From the NCBI RefSeq assembly GCF_900114345.1, contig NZ_FOZJ01000003.1:1233320-1297319 (forward strand): a stretch of 64,000 bases of DNA. Reading direction: 5' to 3'. Of the stretch, positions 16,661-25,259 are shown in pieces. The notes beneath the pieces were generated by a model. That model made no database searches, was not told the DNA's origin, and saw nothing but the letters and a program-made list of their open reading frames with translations. Both the position numbers and the translations under genes were made by a program. Within the stretch, counting starts at the first letter, position 1. Every line of letters starts with the position of its first letter. Origin of the DNA: Microbacterium sp. cf046. Lineage in GTDB: Bacteria; Actinomycetota; Actinomycetes; Actinomycetales; Microbacteriaceae.

Positions 16661-18315
16661 GTCAGTCCACCGAGGCCCGGACCGTGCGCGCCGCGCGCGG
16701 CAACGTGCGCACCGCCAAGAGCTGGGGCGCCGAGGCAGCCAAGCGCATGCTGATGAACAACCTCGACCCCGAGGTCGCCGAGCACCCCGAAGACCTCGTC
16801 GTCTACGGCGGCACCGGCAAGGCGGCGCGCAGCTGGGAGGCGTACGACGCGATCGTGCGCACGCTCGACGAGCTCGAGCCCGATGAGACCCTCCTGGTGC
16901 AGTCGGGCAAGCCGGTCGGCGTGTTCCGCACGCACGAGTGGGCGCCCCGCGTGCTGATCGCCAATTCGAACCTCGTGGGGGACTGGGCGACGTGGCCCGA
17001 GTTCCGCCGGCTCGAGCAGCTCGGACTCACGATGTACGGGCAGATGACGGCGGGCTCCTGGATCTACATCGGCACCCAGGGCATCCTGCAGGGCACGTAC
17101 GAGACCTTCGCAGCCGTCGCCCGCTCGCTCGGGCGGGACGACCTCACCGGCACCCTGACGCTGACCGGCGGATGCGGCGGCATGGGCGGCGCGCAGCCGC
17201 TGGCCGTCACGCTCAACGGGGGAGCCGTGCTCATCGTCGACGTCGACGAGTCGCGCCTCGCGCGCCGCGTCGAGCACGGCTACCTCGACGAGTACACGAC
17301 CGATCTCGATGAGGCCGTCGCCCGCGTCGTGGCCGCCAAGGACGAGGGCCGCGCCCTGAGCGTCGGCATCGTCGGCAACGCCGCGCTCGTGTTCCCCGAG
17401 CTGCTCCTGCGCGGCACGCCCATCGACATCGTGACCGACCAGACCAGCGCGCACGACCCGCTCGCCTACCTCCCGGTCGGCGTCGACGTGGACGACTGGC
17501 GTGCCGAGGCCGAGCGCGACCCGGCCGGCTTCACCGACCGCGCGCGCGGAAGCATGGCCAAGCAGGTCGCCGCGATGGTCGGATTCCAGGATGCCGGAGC
17601 CGCGGTCTTCGACTACGGCAACTCGATCCGCGCCGAGGCGCAGCTGGGCGGCTTCGACCGGGCGTTCGAGTTCCCCGGCTTCGTGCCGGCGTACATCCGG
17701 CCGCAGTTCGCGGAGGGCCGCGGCCCGTTCCGGTGGGTGGCGCTCTCCGGTGATCCCGAAGACATCCGCAAGACGGACGAAGCCGTCAAGGCGCTCTTCC
17801 CCGACAACGCCGGACTCGTGCGGTGGCTCGACAAGGCAGGTTCGACCGTGCACTTCGAGGGCCTGCCGGCGCGCATCTGCTGGCTCGGGTACCAGGAGCG
17901 GCACCTCGCCGGCCTGAAGTTCAACGAGATGGTGGCCTCGGGTGAGCTCGCCGGGCCGATCGTGATCGGTCGCGACCACCTGGACGCCGGTTCGGTCGCG
18001 TCTCCCTACCGCGAGACCGAGGCCATGGCGGACGGCTCCGATGCGATCGCCGACTGGCCGCTCCTGAACGCGCTGCTGAACACCGCGTCAGGGGCTTCCT
18101 GGGTCTCGATCCACCACGGCGGTGGCGTGGGTATCGGGCGCAGCATCCACGCCGGGCAGGTGACGGTCGCCGACGGCACACCGCTGGCCGCGGAGAAGCT
18201 CGCGCGGGTGCTCACGAACGACCCGGGCACCGGCGTCATGCGGCACGTCGACGCCGGGTACGACCGTGCGAAGGACGTCGCGCGCGAGCGCGGCCTGAAG
18301 GTGCCGATGCTGTGA
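16657..18315 (+). CDS. hutU: Urocanate hydratase
   Basis: A 552-residue NAD-containing urocanase that converts urocanate to 4-imidazolone-5-propionate. Landmarks are LVVYGGTGKAARSWEAYDAI near the N-terminus, YGQMTAGSWIYIGTQGI, TLTGGCGGMGGAQPLAV, the C-containing segment near WLGYQERHLAGLKFN, and SWVSIHHGGGVGIGRSIHAG near the C-terminus. Length is normal (about 550). The start lies in the ATGA overlap with hutH, after AAGGAG; the stop overlaps hutI by GTGA. Confidence 0.96.
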   Translation: MSQSTEARTVRAARGNVRTAKSWGAEAAKRMLMNNLDPEVAEHPEDLVVYGGTGKAARSWEAYDAIVRTLDELEPDETLLVQSGKPVGVFRTHEWAPRVLIANSNLVGDWATWPEFRRLEQLGLTMYGQMTAGSWIYIGTQGILQGTYETFAAVARSLGRDDLTGTLTLTGGCGGMGGAQPLAVTLNGGAVLIVDVDESRLARRVEHGYLDEYTTDLDEAVARVVAAKDEGRALSVGIVGNAALVFPELLLRGTPIDIVTDQTSAHDPLAYLPVGVDVDDWRAEAERDPAGFTDRARGSMAKQVAAMVGFQDAGAAVFDYGNSIRAEAQLGGFDRAFEFPGFVPAYIRPQFAEGRGPFRWVALSGDPEDIRKTDEAVKALFPDNAGLVRWLDKAGSTVHFEGLPARICWLGYQERHLAGLKFNEMVASGELAGPIVIGRDHLDAGSVASPYRETEAMADGSDAIADWPLLNALLNTASGASWVSIHHGGGVGIGRSIHAGQVTVADGTPLAAEKLARVLTNDPGTGVMRHVDAGYDRAKDVARERGLKVPML

Positions 18316-19538
18316 ACAGCACCCTGATCACGAACATCGGCGAGCTGACGACCAACGTCGCGGCCGCCGGTGATCCGTGCGGCACGATGCGCGACGCCGC
18401 GGTGATGATCGAGGGCGACCGCATCGTCTGGGTGGGTCCGGCTGCTGACGCGCCGCACGCCTCCGAGTCGGATCCGGCCGTTGAGCGAGGCGGGCAGCGT
18501 CGAGACGAAACGCCGACGGCTGCGGTCGAGGTCGTGGATGCCGGGGGACGCGCGCTCATCCCCGGCTTCGTGGACAGTCACACCCACCTCGTGTTCGGCG
18601 GCGATCGAGCTGACGAGTTCGAGGCGCGCATGGCGGGCACGCCTTATGCCGCCGGCGGCATACGTCGCACGGTGGCGGCCACGCGCGCGGCGAGCGACGA
18701 CGAACTGCGCCGGCGGCTCGCCGACTTCGTCGCCGAGCTGCACGCGCAGGGCACCACGACGTTCGAGGTCAAGACCGGCTACGGGCTCACCGTGCACGAC
18801 GAGGCCAGGCTCGCGCGGCTCGCCGCCGAGGTCACGCCCGAGGTCACGTTCCTCGGCGCACACGTGGTGCCGGCCGAGTTCGCCGACCGGCGCGAGGACT
18901 ACGTCGAGCTCGTCTGCGGCGAGATGCTGCAGGCCTGCGCGGCGCACAGCAGGTGGATCGACGTGTTCTGCGAGCGCGGCGCCTTCACCCCCGACGAGAG
19001 CCGTCGCATCCTCGCCGCCGGCATCGCGCACGGTCTGCTCCCGCGCGTGCACGGCAACCAGCTCGGCCCCGGCGAGGGCGTGCGGATCGCGGTCGCGCTG
19101 GGCGCGGCATCCGTCGACCACTGCACCTACCTCGACGACGCCGACATCGAGGCGCTGGCAAGCAGCGGCACCGTGGCGACGCTGCTGCCGGGAGTCGAGT
19201 TCTCGACCCGCCAGCCGTATCCCGACGCCCGCCGCCTGATCGACGCGGGCGTCACCGTCGCGCTCGCGAGCGACTGCAACCCGGGATCCAGCTTCACCAG
19301 CTCAATGCCGCTCATGATCGCGCTCGCCGTGCGCGAGATGGGCATGACGACGGCCGAGGCGGTGTGGGCGGCGACCGCGGGCGGTGCGCGCGCGCTGCGC
19401 CGCGACGACGTCGGCGTGATCGCCGCCGGCAAGCGCGCGGACCTCGTGCTGCTGGATGCCCCGACCCGCACGCACCTGTCCTACCGGCCGGGCGTTCCCC
19501 TCATCCGCACGGTCTGGCGTTCCGGCCGGTCGGGCTGA
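18312..19538 (+). CDS. hutI: Imidazolonepropionase with an unusual N-terminal insertion
   Basis: A 408-residue amidohydrolase-fold zinc enzyme that hydrolyses imidazolone propionate to N-formimino-L-glutamate. Metal-binding motif HTHLVFGG follows IPGFVDS; further landmarks are VKTGYGLT, LGAHVVP, RVHGNQLGPGEG and LASDCNPGSSFTSSMP. Between the N-terminal beta strand (VWVGPA) and VVDAGG it carries about 25 extra residues (roughly DAPHASESDPAVERGGQRRD onward), encoded by a repeat-like DNA element at 18476-18516. GTG 18312 overlaps the hutU stop. The insertion lies in the peripheral beta domain, so activity is probably kept. Confidence 0.93.
   Translation: MNSTLITNIGELTTNVAAAGDPCGTMRDAAVMIEGDRIVWVGPAADAPHASESDPAVERGGQRRDETPTAAVEVVDAGGRALIPGFVDSHTHLVFGGDRADEFEARMAGTPYAAGGIRRTVAATRAASDDELRRRLADFVAELHAQGTTTFEVKTGYGLTVHDEARLARLAAEVTPEVTFLGAHVVPAEFADRREDYVELVCGEMLQACAAHSRWIDVFCERGAFTPDESRRILAAGIAHGLLPRVHGNQLGPGEGVRIAVALGAASVDHCTYLDDADIEALASSGTVATLLPGVEFSTRQPYPDARRLIDAGVTVALASDCNPGSSFTSSMPLMIALAVREMGMTTAEAVWAATAGGARALRRDDVGVIAAGKRADLVLLDAPTRTHLSYRPGVPLIRTVWRSGRSG
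18476..18516. repeat. Repeat-like palindromic element inside hutI
   Basis: The stretch begins GGCCGTTGAGCGAGGCGGG and ends GTCGAGACGAAACGCCGA. The CGTTGAGCGA...GAGACGAAACG frame resembles short dispersed palindromes I associate with Microbacterium intergenic regions. It is in frame and adds residues that I do not expect in hutI homologs. Assignment to a repeat family is from memory and needs a genome-wide search. Confidence 0.5.
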
Positions 19539-19617
19539 GCCCCGCCGAGTTGCGGCAACGGGCCGCTTACGAGCCGGGCATGGTGGCCGATCGCCGCAAG
19601 TCGGTCCCGACGCGGGG

Positions 19618-20088
19618 TCAGCGCGGAGTGTCGAACGTCCAGTCGGCCGGTGCGAGGGAGCCGACGACGTCCCAGTCGTCGTCGTCCCACCTGAACCCTG
19701 CGACCGCGCAGGTCGGCATGTGCGAGATCTCGCCCTCGGACAGGCGCTCGGCGAGCGCCGACATCCCCGGGTCGTGGGCGACCACGATGACCCGCCCGGC
19801 CGCGCTGGCCGCCGCGGTCTCCAACAGGATGCTCGCCGGCGCGCCGTAGAGCGCGGGATCGAGGTTCACCGCCACATCGAACTCCGCGGCGAACGCCTCA
19901 GCGGTCGTGCGTGCGCGCAGGGCAGTGCTCGAGAGGATCACCTCCGGCCGGAAACCCGTCTCCGCCAGAGCGCGCGCCATCCGCGGCGCGTCCCGCATGC
20001 CCCGGTCGTTGAGGGGCCGGTCGTGGTCGTCGAGACTCGGGTCGCCCCAGTCCGACTTCGCGTGGCGGACCAATACCAGTCGGATCAT
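19618..20088 (-). CDS. Histidine phosphatase family protein (SixA-like)
   Basis: A 156-residue phosphatase. The catalytic RHAKSDWG lies at residues 8-15 (H9 is the phospho-acceptor), followed by DHDRPLNDRGMRDAPRMA as in SixA; the second catalytic His is in VVAHDPGMSAL. SixA-type enzymes dephosphorylate phosphohistidine proteins. The start overlaps the stop of the hutG-like gene by ATGA, so the pair is co-translated. The frame is open well upstream but that part overlaps the neighbour. Confidence 0.87.
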   Translation of the reverse strand: MIRLVLVRHAKSDWGDPSLDDHDRPLNDRGMRDAPRMARALAETGFRPEVILSSTALRARTTAEAFAAEFDVAVNLDPALYGAPASILLETAAASAAGRVIVVAHDPGMSALAERLSEGEISHMPTCAVAGFRWDDDDWDVVGSLAPADWTFDTPR

Positions 20089-20972
20089 GAGCGTGTCCCC
20101 AATCCTGCGAGCAGTTCGAGCACGCACAGCGCGGCGAGCCGCACGGTGCGGTGGTCTGGTGCGTCGGCCGTCGCGTCCACCTCGACGATGTCGGCCGACT
20201 CCAGGCGCGAATCGGATGCCGCGGCACGCACGAGCGCCCGGAGCTCCCACGCGGCCAGGCCACCGGGGACGCTCGCCGGGCACCCGGGGGCGACGGAGCG
20301 ATCGCACACATCGACGTCGATGTCGAGGTGGATGCCGCCGCCCCCGGTGCCCGCGACCTCGAGCGCCTGGTCCATCACGTCCGCGGCCCCGCGCCGGCGC
20401 ACGTCGTCCAGGCCGATCACGGTGATGCCGTAGTCGGCCGCCCGCCGGGCGTATGCGACCGAGTTCGCGAAGTCTGCGATGCCGATCTGCACGATCCGAA
20501 GCGGGTCCAATCCGTCCTCGATCAGCCGCCGCACCGGCGACCCGTTCGAGACACCGTCGCGCAGGTCGAAGTGCGCGTCGAGGGTGATGAGCCCGGCCGA
20601 CCCGACGCCCTGGGCCAGGGCATACGTGGCGCTGTTGTCGCCGCCGAGTGCGACCACGAGCCGGGAGCGCGCATGCGCGTCGGCGGCGAGCGCGCGCACC
20701 TCGCCCTCGCCATCCGGTCCGTCAGGCTCGGCGACGTCACCGGCGTCGGCGATGCGGAGCGCGCCGAGGTCCACCGGGCCCGCCATCAGCGCAGGGCTGT
20801 AGCGGCGGAGCGCGTCGCGGACGGCGGCCGGGGTGGCGTGGGCGCCCGTCGGCGAGAGGGATGTCCGCCACGCGGGCACACCGATCAGCGTGAGATCGAC
20901 ATCGCCCTCGAGGGAGGCGAATGGTGGCCAGTCGCCTGCGCGGGGCCAGAGTTCGTCATGAGAGAGCGCCAC
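20085..20972 (-). CDS. hutG: Arginase/agmatinase-family protein, probable formimidoylglutamase
   Basis: A 295-residue ureohydrolase-fold protein. Manganese-binding motifs are GGDNS (N113 where arginase has His), DAHFD (D132, H134, D136) and HLDIDVDVCD (D217, D219). The Asn at the first motif is, as I recall, found in some characterised formiminoglutamases. Lying next to hutHUI it most likely hydrolyses N-formimino-L-glutamate to glutamate plus formamide, completing the pathway. It is convergent to hutI, with the SixA-like gene between them. Agmatinase or another ureohydrolase remains possible. Confidence 0.8.
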   Translation of the reverse strand: MALSHDELWPRAGDWPPFASLEGDVDLTLIGVPAWRTSLSPTGAHATPAAVRDALRRYSPALMAGPVDLGALRIADAGDVAEPDGPDGEGEVRALAADAHARSRLVVALGGDNSATYALAQGVGSAGLITLDAHFDLRDGVSNGSPVRRLIEDGLDPLRIVQIGIADFANSVAYARRAADYGITVIGLDDVRRRGAADVMDQALEVAGTGGGGIHLDIDVDVCDRSVAPGCPASVPGGLAAWELRALVRAAASDSRLESADIVEVDATADAPDHRTVRLAALCVLELLAGLGTRS

Positions 20973-20996
20973 GCTCCGACGCTACTCCGACCGACC

Positions 20997-21389
20997 TCAG
21001 TTCGAGACGTAGACCCACGCGGGACGGCCGCTCTGCAGGTGCACTTCGACGCGACGGTACAGGACGACCTCGTATTCGTCCGCGGCATCGAGCTCGTCCT
21101 CAGTGACCCACAGCACCTTGCCTGTGACCTTGTCGAGCGTGTTGCCGGTCGCGCGGACGATCGGGTGCACCGAGTGACCGGACAGATCCACCACGCGCGG
21201 GTCGTCGATCTCGGCATAGTCCACGGTGAAGCCCGGCAGCGCGTCGTCTTCGCCGTCGACGAGGCGTCCGAAAGTGTCGAGCTGCACATCCGGATTCTGC
21301 AGAGTGCCATAGCTGAACAACAGCTGGTCGGGCGCGGCCACGGGATCAGGGTACCCCCGCGGCGGGCGCCCGCCGAGGGGGTCTGTCAC
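20997..21389 (-). CDS. Gamma-glutamylcyclotransferase-like (AIG2/GGCT fold) protein
   Basis: A 130-residue protein with the family signature LLFSYGTLQNPDVQLDTFGR; the YGxLxx turn binds the substrate carboxylate. The catalytic Glu is probably in TEDELDAADEYE, followed by YRRVEVHL. Family members cyclise gamma-glutamyl amines. The true start may be the GTG a few codons before LLFSYGTL rather than the ATG used here. It lies 24 bases upstream of the hutG-like gene on the same strand and could share its transcript. Confidence 0.8.
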   Translation of the reverse strand: MTDPLGGRPPRGYPDPVAAPDQLLFSYGTLQNPDVQLDTFGRLVDGEDDALPGFTVDYAEIDDPRVVDLSGHSVHPIVRATGNTLDKVTGKVLWVTEDELDAADEYEVVLYRRVEVHLQSGRPAWVYVSN

Positions 21390-21442
21390 ACGGAGACAGA
21401 ATGTTCACATCCCGGAAATGCGGGCCTCGCTCGGACCGTGGA

Positions 21443-22750
21443 TCAGCCGAGCAGGGCGTGCGCGATCGTGAAGATGAGCAGGCCCGCCAGGGCGCCGACG
21501 ATCGTGCCGTTCAGGCGGATGTACTGCAGGTCGCGGCCGACCATGAGCTCGATCTTCTCGGTGGTCTCGGCGGGGTCCCATCGCTCGACGGTGTCGGTGA
21601 TGATCGACGCGATGTCGTGGCGGTAGCGGTCGACGAGGAAGACCGCGGCCTCGGTCACCCAGCCGTCGACGCGCCGCTGGAGGGCGGCATCCGTCGTGAG
21701 GCGCGAGCCGACCTCGCTGAGCGCCTGGGCGGCACGGCGACGCAGGCCGCTCTGCGGATCGGCGAGCGATTCGAGCAGCCCGGTCTTGGCGGTGTTCCAC
21801 GCCTCCGAGGCGAGTTCGCGCACCCGCGGGCTGTCGAACAGGTTGGCCTTGGCCTCCTCGAGCCGCGCCATCGTGGCGGGGTCGTGCTGCAGGTTCTCGG
21901 CGAGGCGATGGAGGTAGCCGTCGATCGCGATGCGGGCGGGATGCCGAGGGTCGGCCTGAACAGCGGCGACGAACTTCACGGCCTCGTTGTAGACGGTGTC
22001 ATCGACGAGGCGCTGCGCGATCGAGGGCACCCACGCCGGGAGCCGGCGCGAGACGAGCCCCGAGAACGACGCGTGATTGGCCGCGAGCCACGCCGCGATG
22101 CTGTCGATGCCCATGTCGACGGCGCCGTGGTGGGCGCCGGATTCCACGATGCGTCCGAGCCATCCGCCCAGCGGCGGCCCCCACTGCGGGGCGATGAGGT
22201 GCTCGCGGGCGAGATCTTCGATCACGTCGTTCACGTCGTCGTCGCTCAGCGCCCGCAGCACTCCGGCGGCCATGAGCGAGGCCTCCGCGCCGACCCGCTC
22301 GGCGTGCGCCGGAACGCTCAGCCACTCGCCCAGGCGCGCGGCGATCGCGGTCTCCTCGAGCTTGGTGCGCACCACGTCTCCCCGGAGGAACTCGGTCTCG
22401 ACGAACTCACCGAGGTTCTGGCCGATCTCGTCCTTGCGGTTCGGGATGATCGCGGTGTGCGGGATGGGGATGCCGAGCGGATGCCGGAACAGCGCGGTGA
22501 CCGCGAACCAGTCCGCCAGCGCGCCGACCATGCCGCCTTCGGCGAACGCCCGGACGTAGGCGAGCGGCGGGTACTGCTCCTGGAACGCGAATGCGAACAG
22601 GAACAGCACCGCCATGAAGAGGAGTGCGCCGAGCGCGACGCCTTTCATGACCCGGAGGCCATGGCGGCGTTCCTGGTCGGCCGGGCTCAGCAGGGCGGTC
22701 GGTGTCCGTCTGCGCTTGACGGCGGGCTCGACCCGGCTCGTGGTGCTCAT
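21443..22750 (-). CDS. DUF445 family membrane protein
   Basis: A 435-residue protein. Transmembrane helices lie near the N-terminus (GVALGALLFMAVLFLFAFAF) and at the very end (LNGTIVGALAGLLIFTIAHA). Between them is a long helical region with the DUF445 hallmark FAEGGMVGALADWFAVTALF, then PIPHTAIIPNRKDEIGQNL. The function of the family is unknown. Start ATG 22750 overlaps the stop of the acyl-CoA dehydrogenase-like gene by ATGA. Confidence 0.88.
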   Translation of the reverse strand: MSTTSRVEPAVKRRRTPTALLSPADQERRHGLRVMKGVALGALLFMAVLFLFAFAFQEQYPPLAYVRAFAEGGMVGALADWFAVTALFRHPLGIPIPHTAIIPNRKDEIGQNLGEFVETEFLRGDVVRTKLEETAIAARLGEWLSVPAHAERVGAEASLMAAGVLRALSDDDVNDVIEDLAREHLIAPQWGPPLGGWLGRIVESGAHHGAVDMGIDSIAAWLAANHASFSGLVSRRLPAWVPSIAQRLVDDTVYNEAVKFVAAVQADPRHPARIAIDGYLHRLAENLQHDPATMARLEEAKANLFDSPRVRELASEAWNTAKTGLLESLADPQSGLRRRAAQALSEVGSRLTTDAALQRRVDGWVTEAAVFLVDRYRHDIASIITDTVERWDPAETTEKIELMVGRDLQYIRLNGTIVGALAGLLIFTIAHALLG

Positions 22751-23922
22751 GCCTCGACCGGCCCGAGCCACGCGGTGGCCACCGTCGTGTGCGCCGACTC
22801 GGGGTCGGACGGATGGAACATGCCGGCGATCACGTCGCGGTAGAGCCGGCTGAGCTCGCTGCCGGAGAAGTAGGACGAGCCGCCCGACACGAGGATCGCA
22901 TCGTCGACGACGCCCTTGGCCATCGTGACCGCGCGGTGCTTGACGCCCGCGAGCAGCGAGAACCATCGCCTGCCGTGGTCGACATGGTCGTCGATGTCGC
23001 GGCAGATCCGCTCCAGCTGCGGCGGCAGCGCGTCGTACGCGATCGCCATGTCGGCGATGCGCCAGCGGATGTCGGGATCCTGACTGTATGCCAGTCCCGA
23101 CTTCTTCGACCGCCGTTTCCCCACGGTCTGCACGGACAGATCGAGCGCTCGCCGCGCGATGCCCGTGTAGACCGAGGCGAGCAGCACCTCGAACACGCCG
23201 AAGATGCCGAACACGAGCGGATCCGGCTCGGGTCGCGGGTCGATGCGACGCACGACCCGGTCCGCTGGGGCGATCGCGCCGTGCAGCTCCGTCGTGCGCG
23301 ACTGGGTGCCGCGCATGCCCAGGGTGTCCCAGTCGTCGCGGGTGACGATGTGCCCGTCAGCCTCCTCGGTTCGCGGGACGAACGCGTAGACCATCTGCGG
23401 GGCGTCCGCCGAGGTGGTGTCGAGCCCGTGCAGGCCGAGCTGGGTCCACACCGGCGCGAGCGAGGTGAAGATCTTCGTGCCCGTGAAGGAGTACGAGCCG
23501 TCCGCCCGCGGGGCGGCATCCGTGTCGCTGCCGAACAGCACCAGATCGTTGCCGGCCTCGCTGATGCCGAACGCGAAGACCTCCCCGGCGACGGCGCCCT
23601 CCTGCACGAAGCGCAGGTCGTCGATCCCGCGGTCGGCGAGCACCTTCGCGACCCCGGTCCAGACCAGGTGCATGTTGATCGCCAGCGCCGTGGCCGGAGC
23701 CGCCCCGGCGAGCCGCTGCTGCAGCACGGAGGCCTCGGCGAGCCCGAGACCGCCGCCACCGAGCTCGGTGGGAACGAGGATCGCGAGGTATCCGGCATCC
23801 GTCAGCTCGGCGAGGTCCTGCTCCGGGAAGGTGTTCTCGCGGTCGTGGACGGCTGCCCGCTCGCGGATGCGGTCGAGCAGATCGTCGGGAAGCCAGCGGG
23901 TCGGATCGAAGTCGCTCACCAT
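22747..23922 (-). CDS. Acyl-CoA dehydrogenase family protein
   Basis: A 391-residue FAD enzyme of the acyl-CoA dehydrogenase fold. N-terminal helices are followed by LTDAGYLAILVPTELGGGGL, then the beta domain with FTGTKIFTSLAPVWTQLGL and WDTLGMRGTQSRTTELHG, and the C-terminal helical domain with GIFGVFEVLLASVYTGIARR and AILVSGGSSYFSGSELSRLYRD. The family oxidises acyl-CoA thioesters or related compounds; the substrate cannot be predicted and no beta-oxidation partner is near. ATG 23922 is used because the upstream open sequence is low-complexity Pro/Ser/Arg. Confidence 0.87.
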   Translation of the reverse strand: MVSDFDPTRWLPDDLLDRIRERAAVHDRENTFPEQDLAELTDAGYLAILVPTELGGGGLGLAEASVLQQRLAGAAPATALAINMHLVWTGVAKVLADRGIDDLRFVQEGAVAGEVFAFGISEAGNDLVLFGSDTDAAPRADGSYSFTGTKIFTSLAPVWTQLGLHGLDTTSADAPQMVYAFVPRTEEADGHIVTRDDWDTLGMRGTQSRTTELHGAIAPADRVVRRIDPRPEPDPLVFGIFGVFEVLLASVYTGIARRALDLSVQTVGKRRSKKSGLAYSQDPDIRWRIADMAIAYDALPPQLERICRDIDDHVDHGRRWFSLLAGVKHRAVTMAKGVVDDAILVSGGSSYFSGSELSRLYRDVIAGMFHPSDPESAHTTVATAWLGPVEA

Positions 23923-24010
23923 GCCATTCTCACGCGGCGGCGCTCCCGAGGGGGCCGCACCGCGCGGGGGAGGGTGTCGAGGTCGTTGGTGCGGTGACGG
24001 ATGCCGCGCC

Positions 24011-24784
24011 TCAGGCGCCGACGATCTCGAGGAACTGTGCGATGGTCTCCTCGGGCTTGTCCCGGTGCGGGGAGTGCCCTGCGCCGATGACCGTGGAGTG
24101 CGCGATCGCCGGATTGGCGGCCCGCAGCGCATCCAGCCGATCGCCCCAGTAGATGCTGTAGACCTTCGGATCGGAGCCCAGGATGTGCGTCGGGACGGTG
24201 AGCGCGGTGGCCACGGCTGTGACGTCCCACGGCTGGTTCTGCGCGCTGGTCTGCTCGACTGCCCACCGACTGGCCTGACGGGCCGACACCGCCTTCAGCT
24301 CGATGTCCTGCGGGTGCCACGACGGGTGGGCGGCGCGAACTGCCGCCTCGCTGGGGTCGGCGAACGCCTCCTCCTGGCTGGCCTGCACGATCTCCAGGTC
24401 GCGGGGAGTGGGCTGGATCGCGGGGTCGATCAGGATCAGACGCTCGGTCCACGCGGGGTGCCCGCCGGCGGCCACGATCGCGGCGGCGCCGCCCAGTGAG
24501 TGGCCGACGACCAGGTTCCACGGGCCGGCGCCGTCCGGTGCGGCGGCGACCAGGTCGGCGGCGTAGGCGGCCACCGAGTAGTCCAGGGTCCGCGGCGCCA
24601 CCCCGTGACCGCGCAGATCCACGGCGGTCGCATGCCATCCCGCATCGGCGAGCGCGACTCCGTAGCGCCACATGAGCGCGCCGTTCGAACCGAGCCCGTG
24701 CACGAGGAGCGCGCGACGATCGGACGCGGGATCGCCCCACGACAGACGGGGCAGCGCGACGGGTGCGGGCAGGGGTGCGGGCAT
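24011..24784 (-). CDS. Alpha/beta hydrolase
   Basis: A 257-residue cytosolic hydrolase. The oxyanion motif is LLVHGLGSNGALMW, the nucleophile elbow GHSLGG, the likely acid is in HILGSDPKVYSI, and the catalytic His is in GAGHSPHRDKPEETI. Length fits a lid-poor esterase. It is divergent from the small gene at 24840 and downstream of nothing on its strand. Substrate unknown. Confidence 0.85.
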   Translation of the reverse strand: MPAPLPAPVALPRLSWGDPASDRRALLVHGLGSNGALMWRYGVALADAGWHATAVDLRGHGVAPRTLDYSVAAYAADLVAAAPDGAGPWNLVVGHSLGGAAAIVAAGGHPAWTERLILIDPAIQPTPRDLEIVQASQEEAFADPSEAAVRAAHPSWHPQDIELKAVSARQASRWAVEQTSAQNQPWDVTAVATALTVPTHILGSDPKVYSIYWGDRLDALRAANPAIAHSTVIGAGHSPHRDKPEETIAQFLEIVGA

Positions 24785-24839
24785 GGAAACAGCATAGGAG
24801 CGGCCCGGCGTCCCCCCGGGCGGGGCCATGATGGTTGGC

Positions 24840-25244
24840 ATGATCTCGACGGAATCGGCAGTCGCACTGCGTGACGCGGGGCTCGTGTGGCACCCGCGGT
24901 CCGGCGACCGGTTCCAGCTGAACGAGCCCGAGTTCGAGGCGGACGTCTTCACCGTGAGCGAGATGACGATCGAGCCCCGCGACTACCCGACCGGCCGCAT
25001 CCTCTCGTTCAACGGCACGACCGAGTGGGCGCTGGACTCCGTCGCCCTGGAGGATGCGCTGTGGCTGCCGCACGAGAGCCAGCTGCGCGAACTGCTGCGC
25101 GGCGCGTTCCGCTCGCTGCGCCGGCTGAGCGACACGCACGAGGTGGAGATCGTGGTGGGGGACCAGAGCTTCGTGTTCCAGCATCCCGAGCCCGCCGATG
25201 CCTACGCGCTCGCCGTGCTGGAATTGCTGCGCCGGATCGGCTGA
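24840..25244 (+). CDS. Conserved actinobacterial protein of unknown function
   Basis: A 134-residue soluble protein starting MISTESAVALRDAGLVW, with PRSGDRFQLNEPEFEADVFT and SFNGTTEWALDSVALEDALW. I recognise the pattern from other Microbacteriaceae genomes, where it is sometimes labelled a pilus-assembly protein, but nothing in the sequence supports a pilus role. ATG 24840 is preferred over upstream ATGs at 24828 because homolog N-termini start here. It is convergent with the dioxygenase gene, 15 bases apart. Confidence 0.75.
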   Translation: MISTESAVALRDAGLVWHPRSGDRFQLNEPEFEADVFTVSEMTIEPRDYPTGRILSFNGTTEWALDSVALEDALWLPHESQLRELLRGAFRSLRRLSDTHEVEIVVGDQSFVFQHPEPADAYALAVLELLRRIG

Positions 25245-25259
25245 GGCAGTCCCGCGCGT

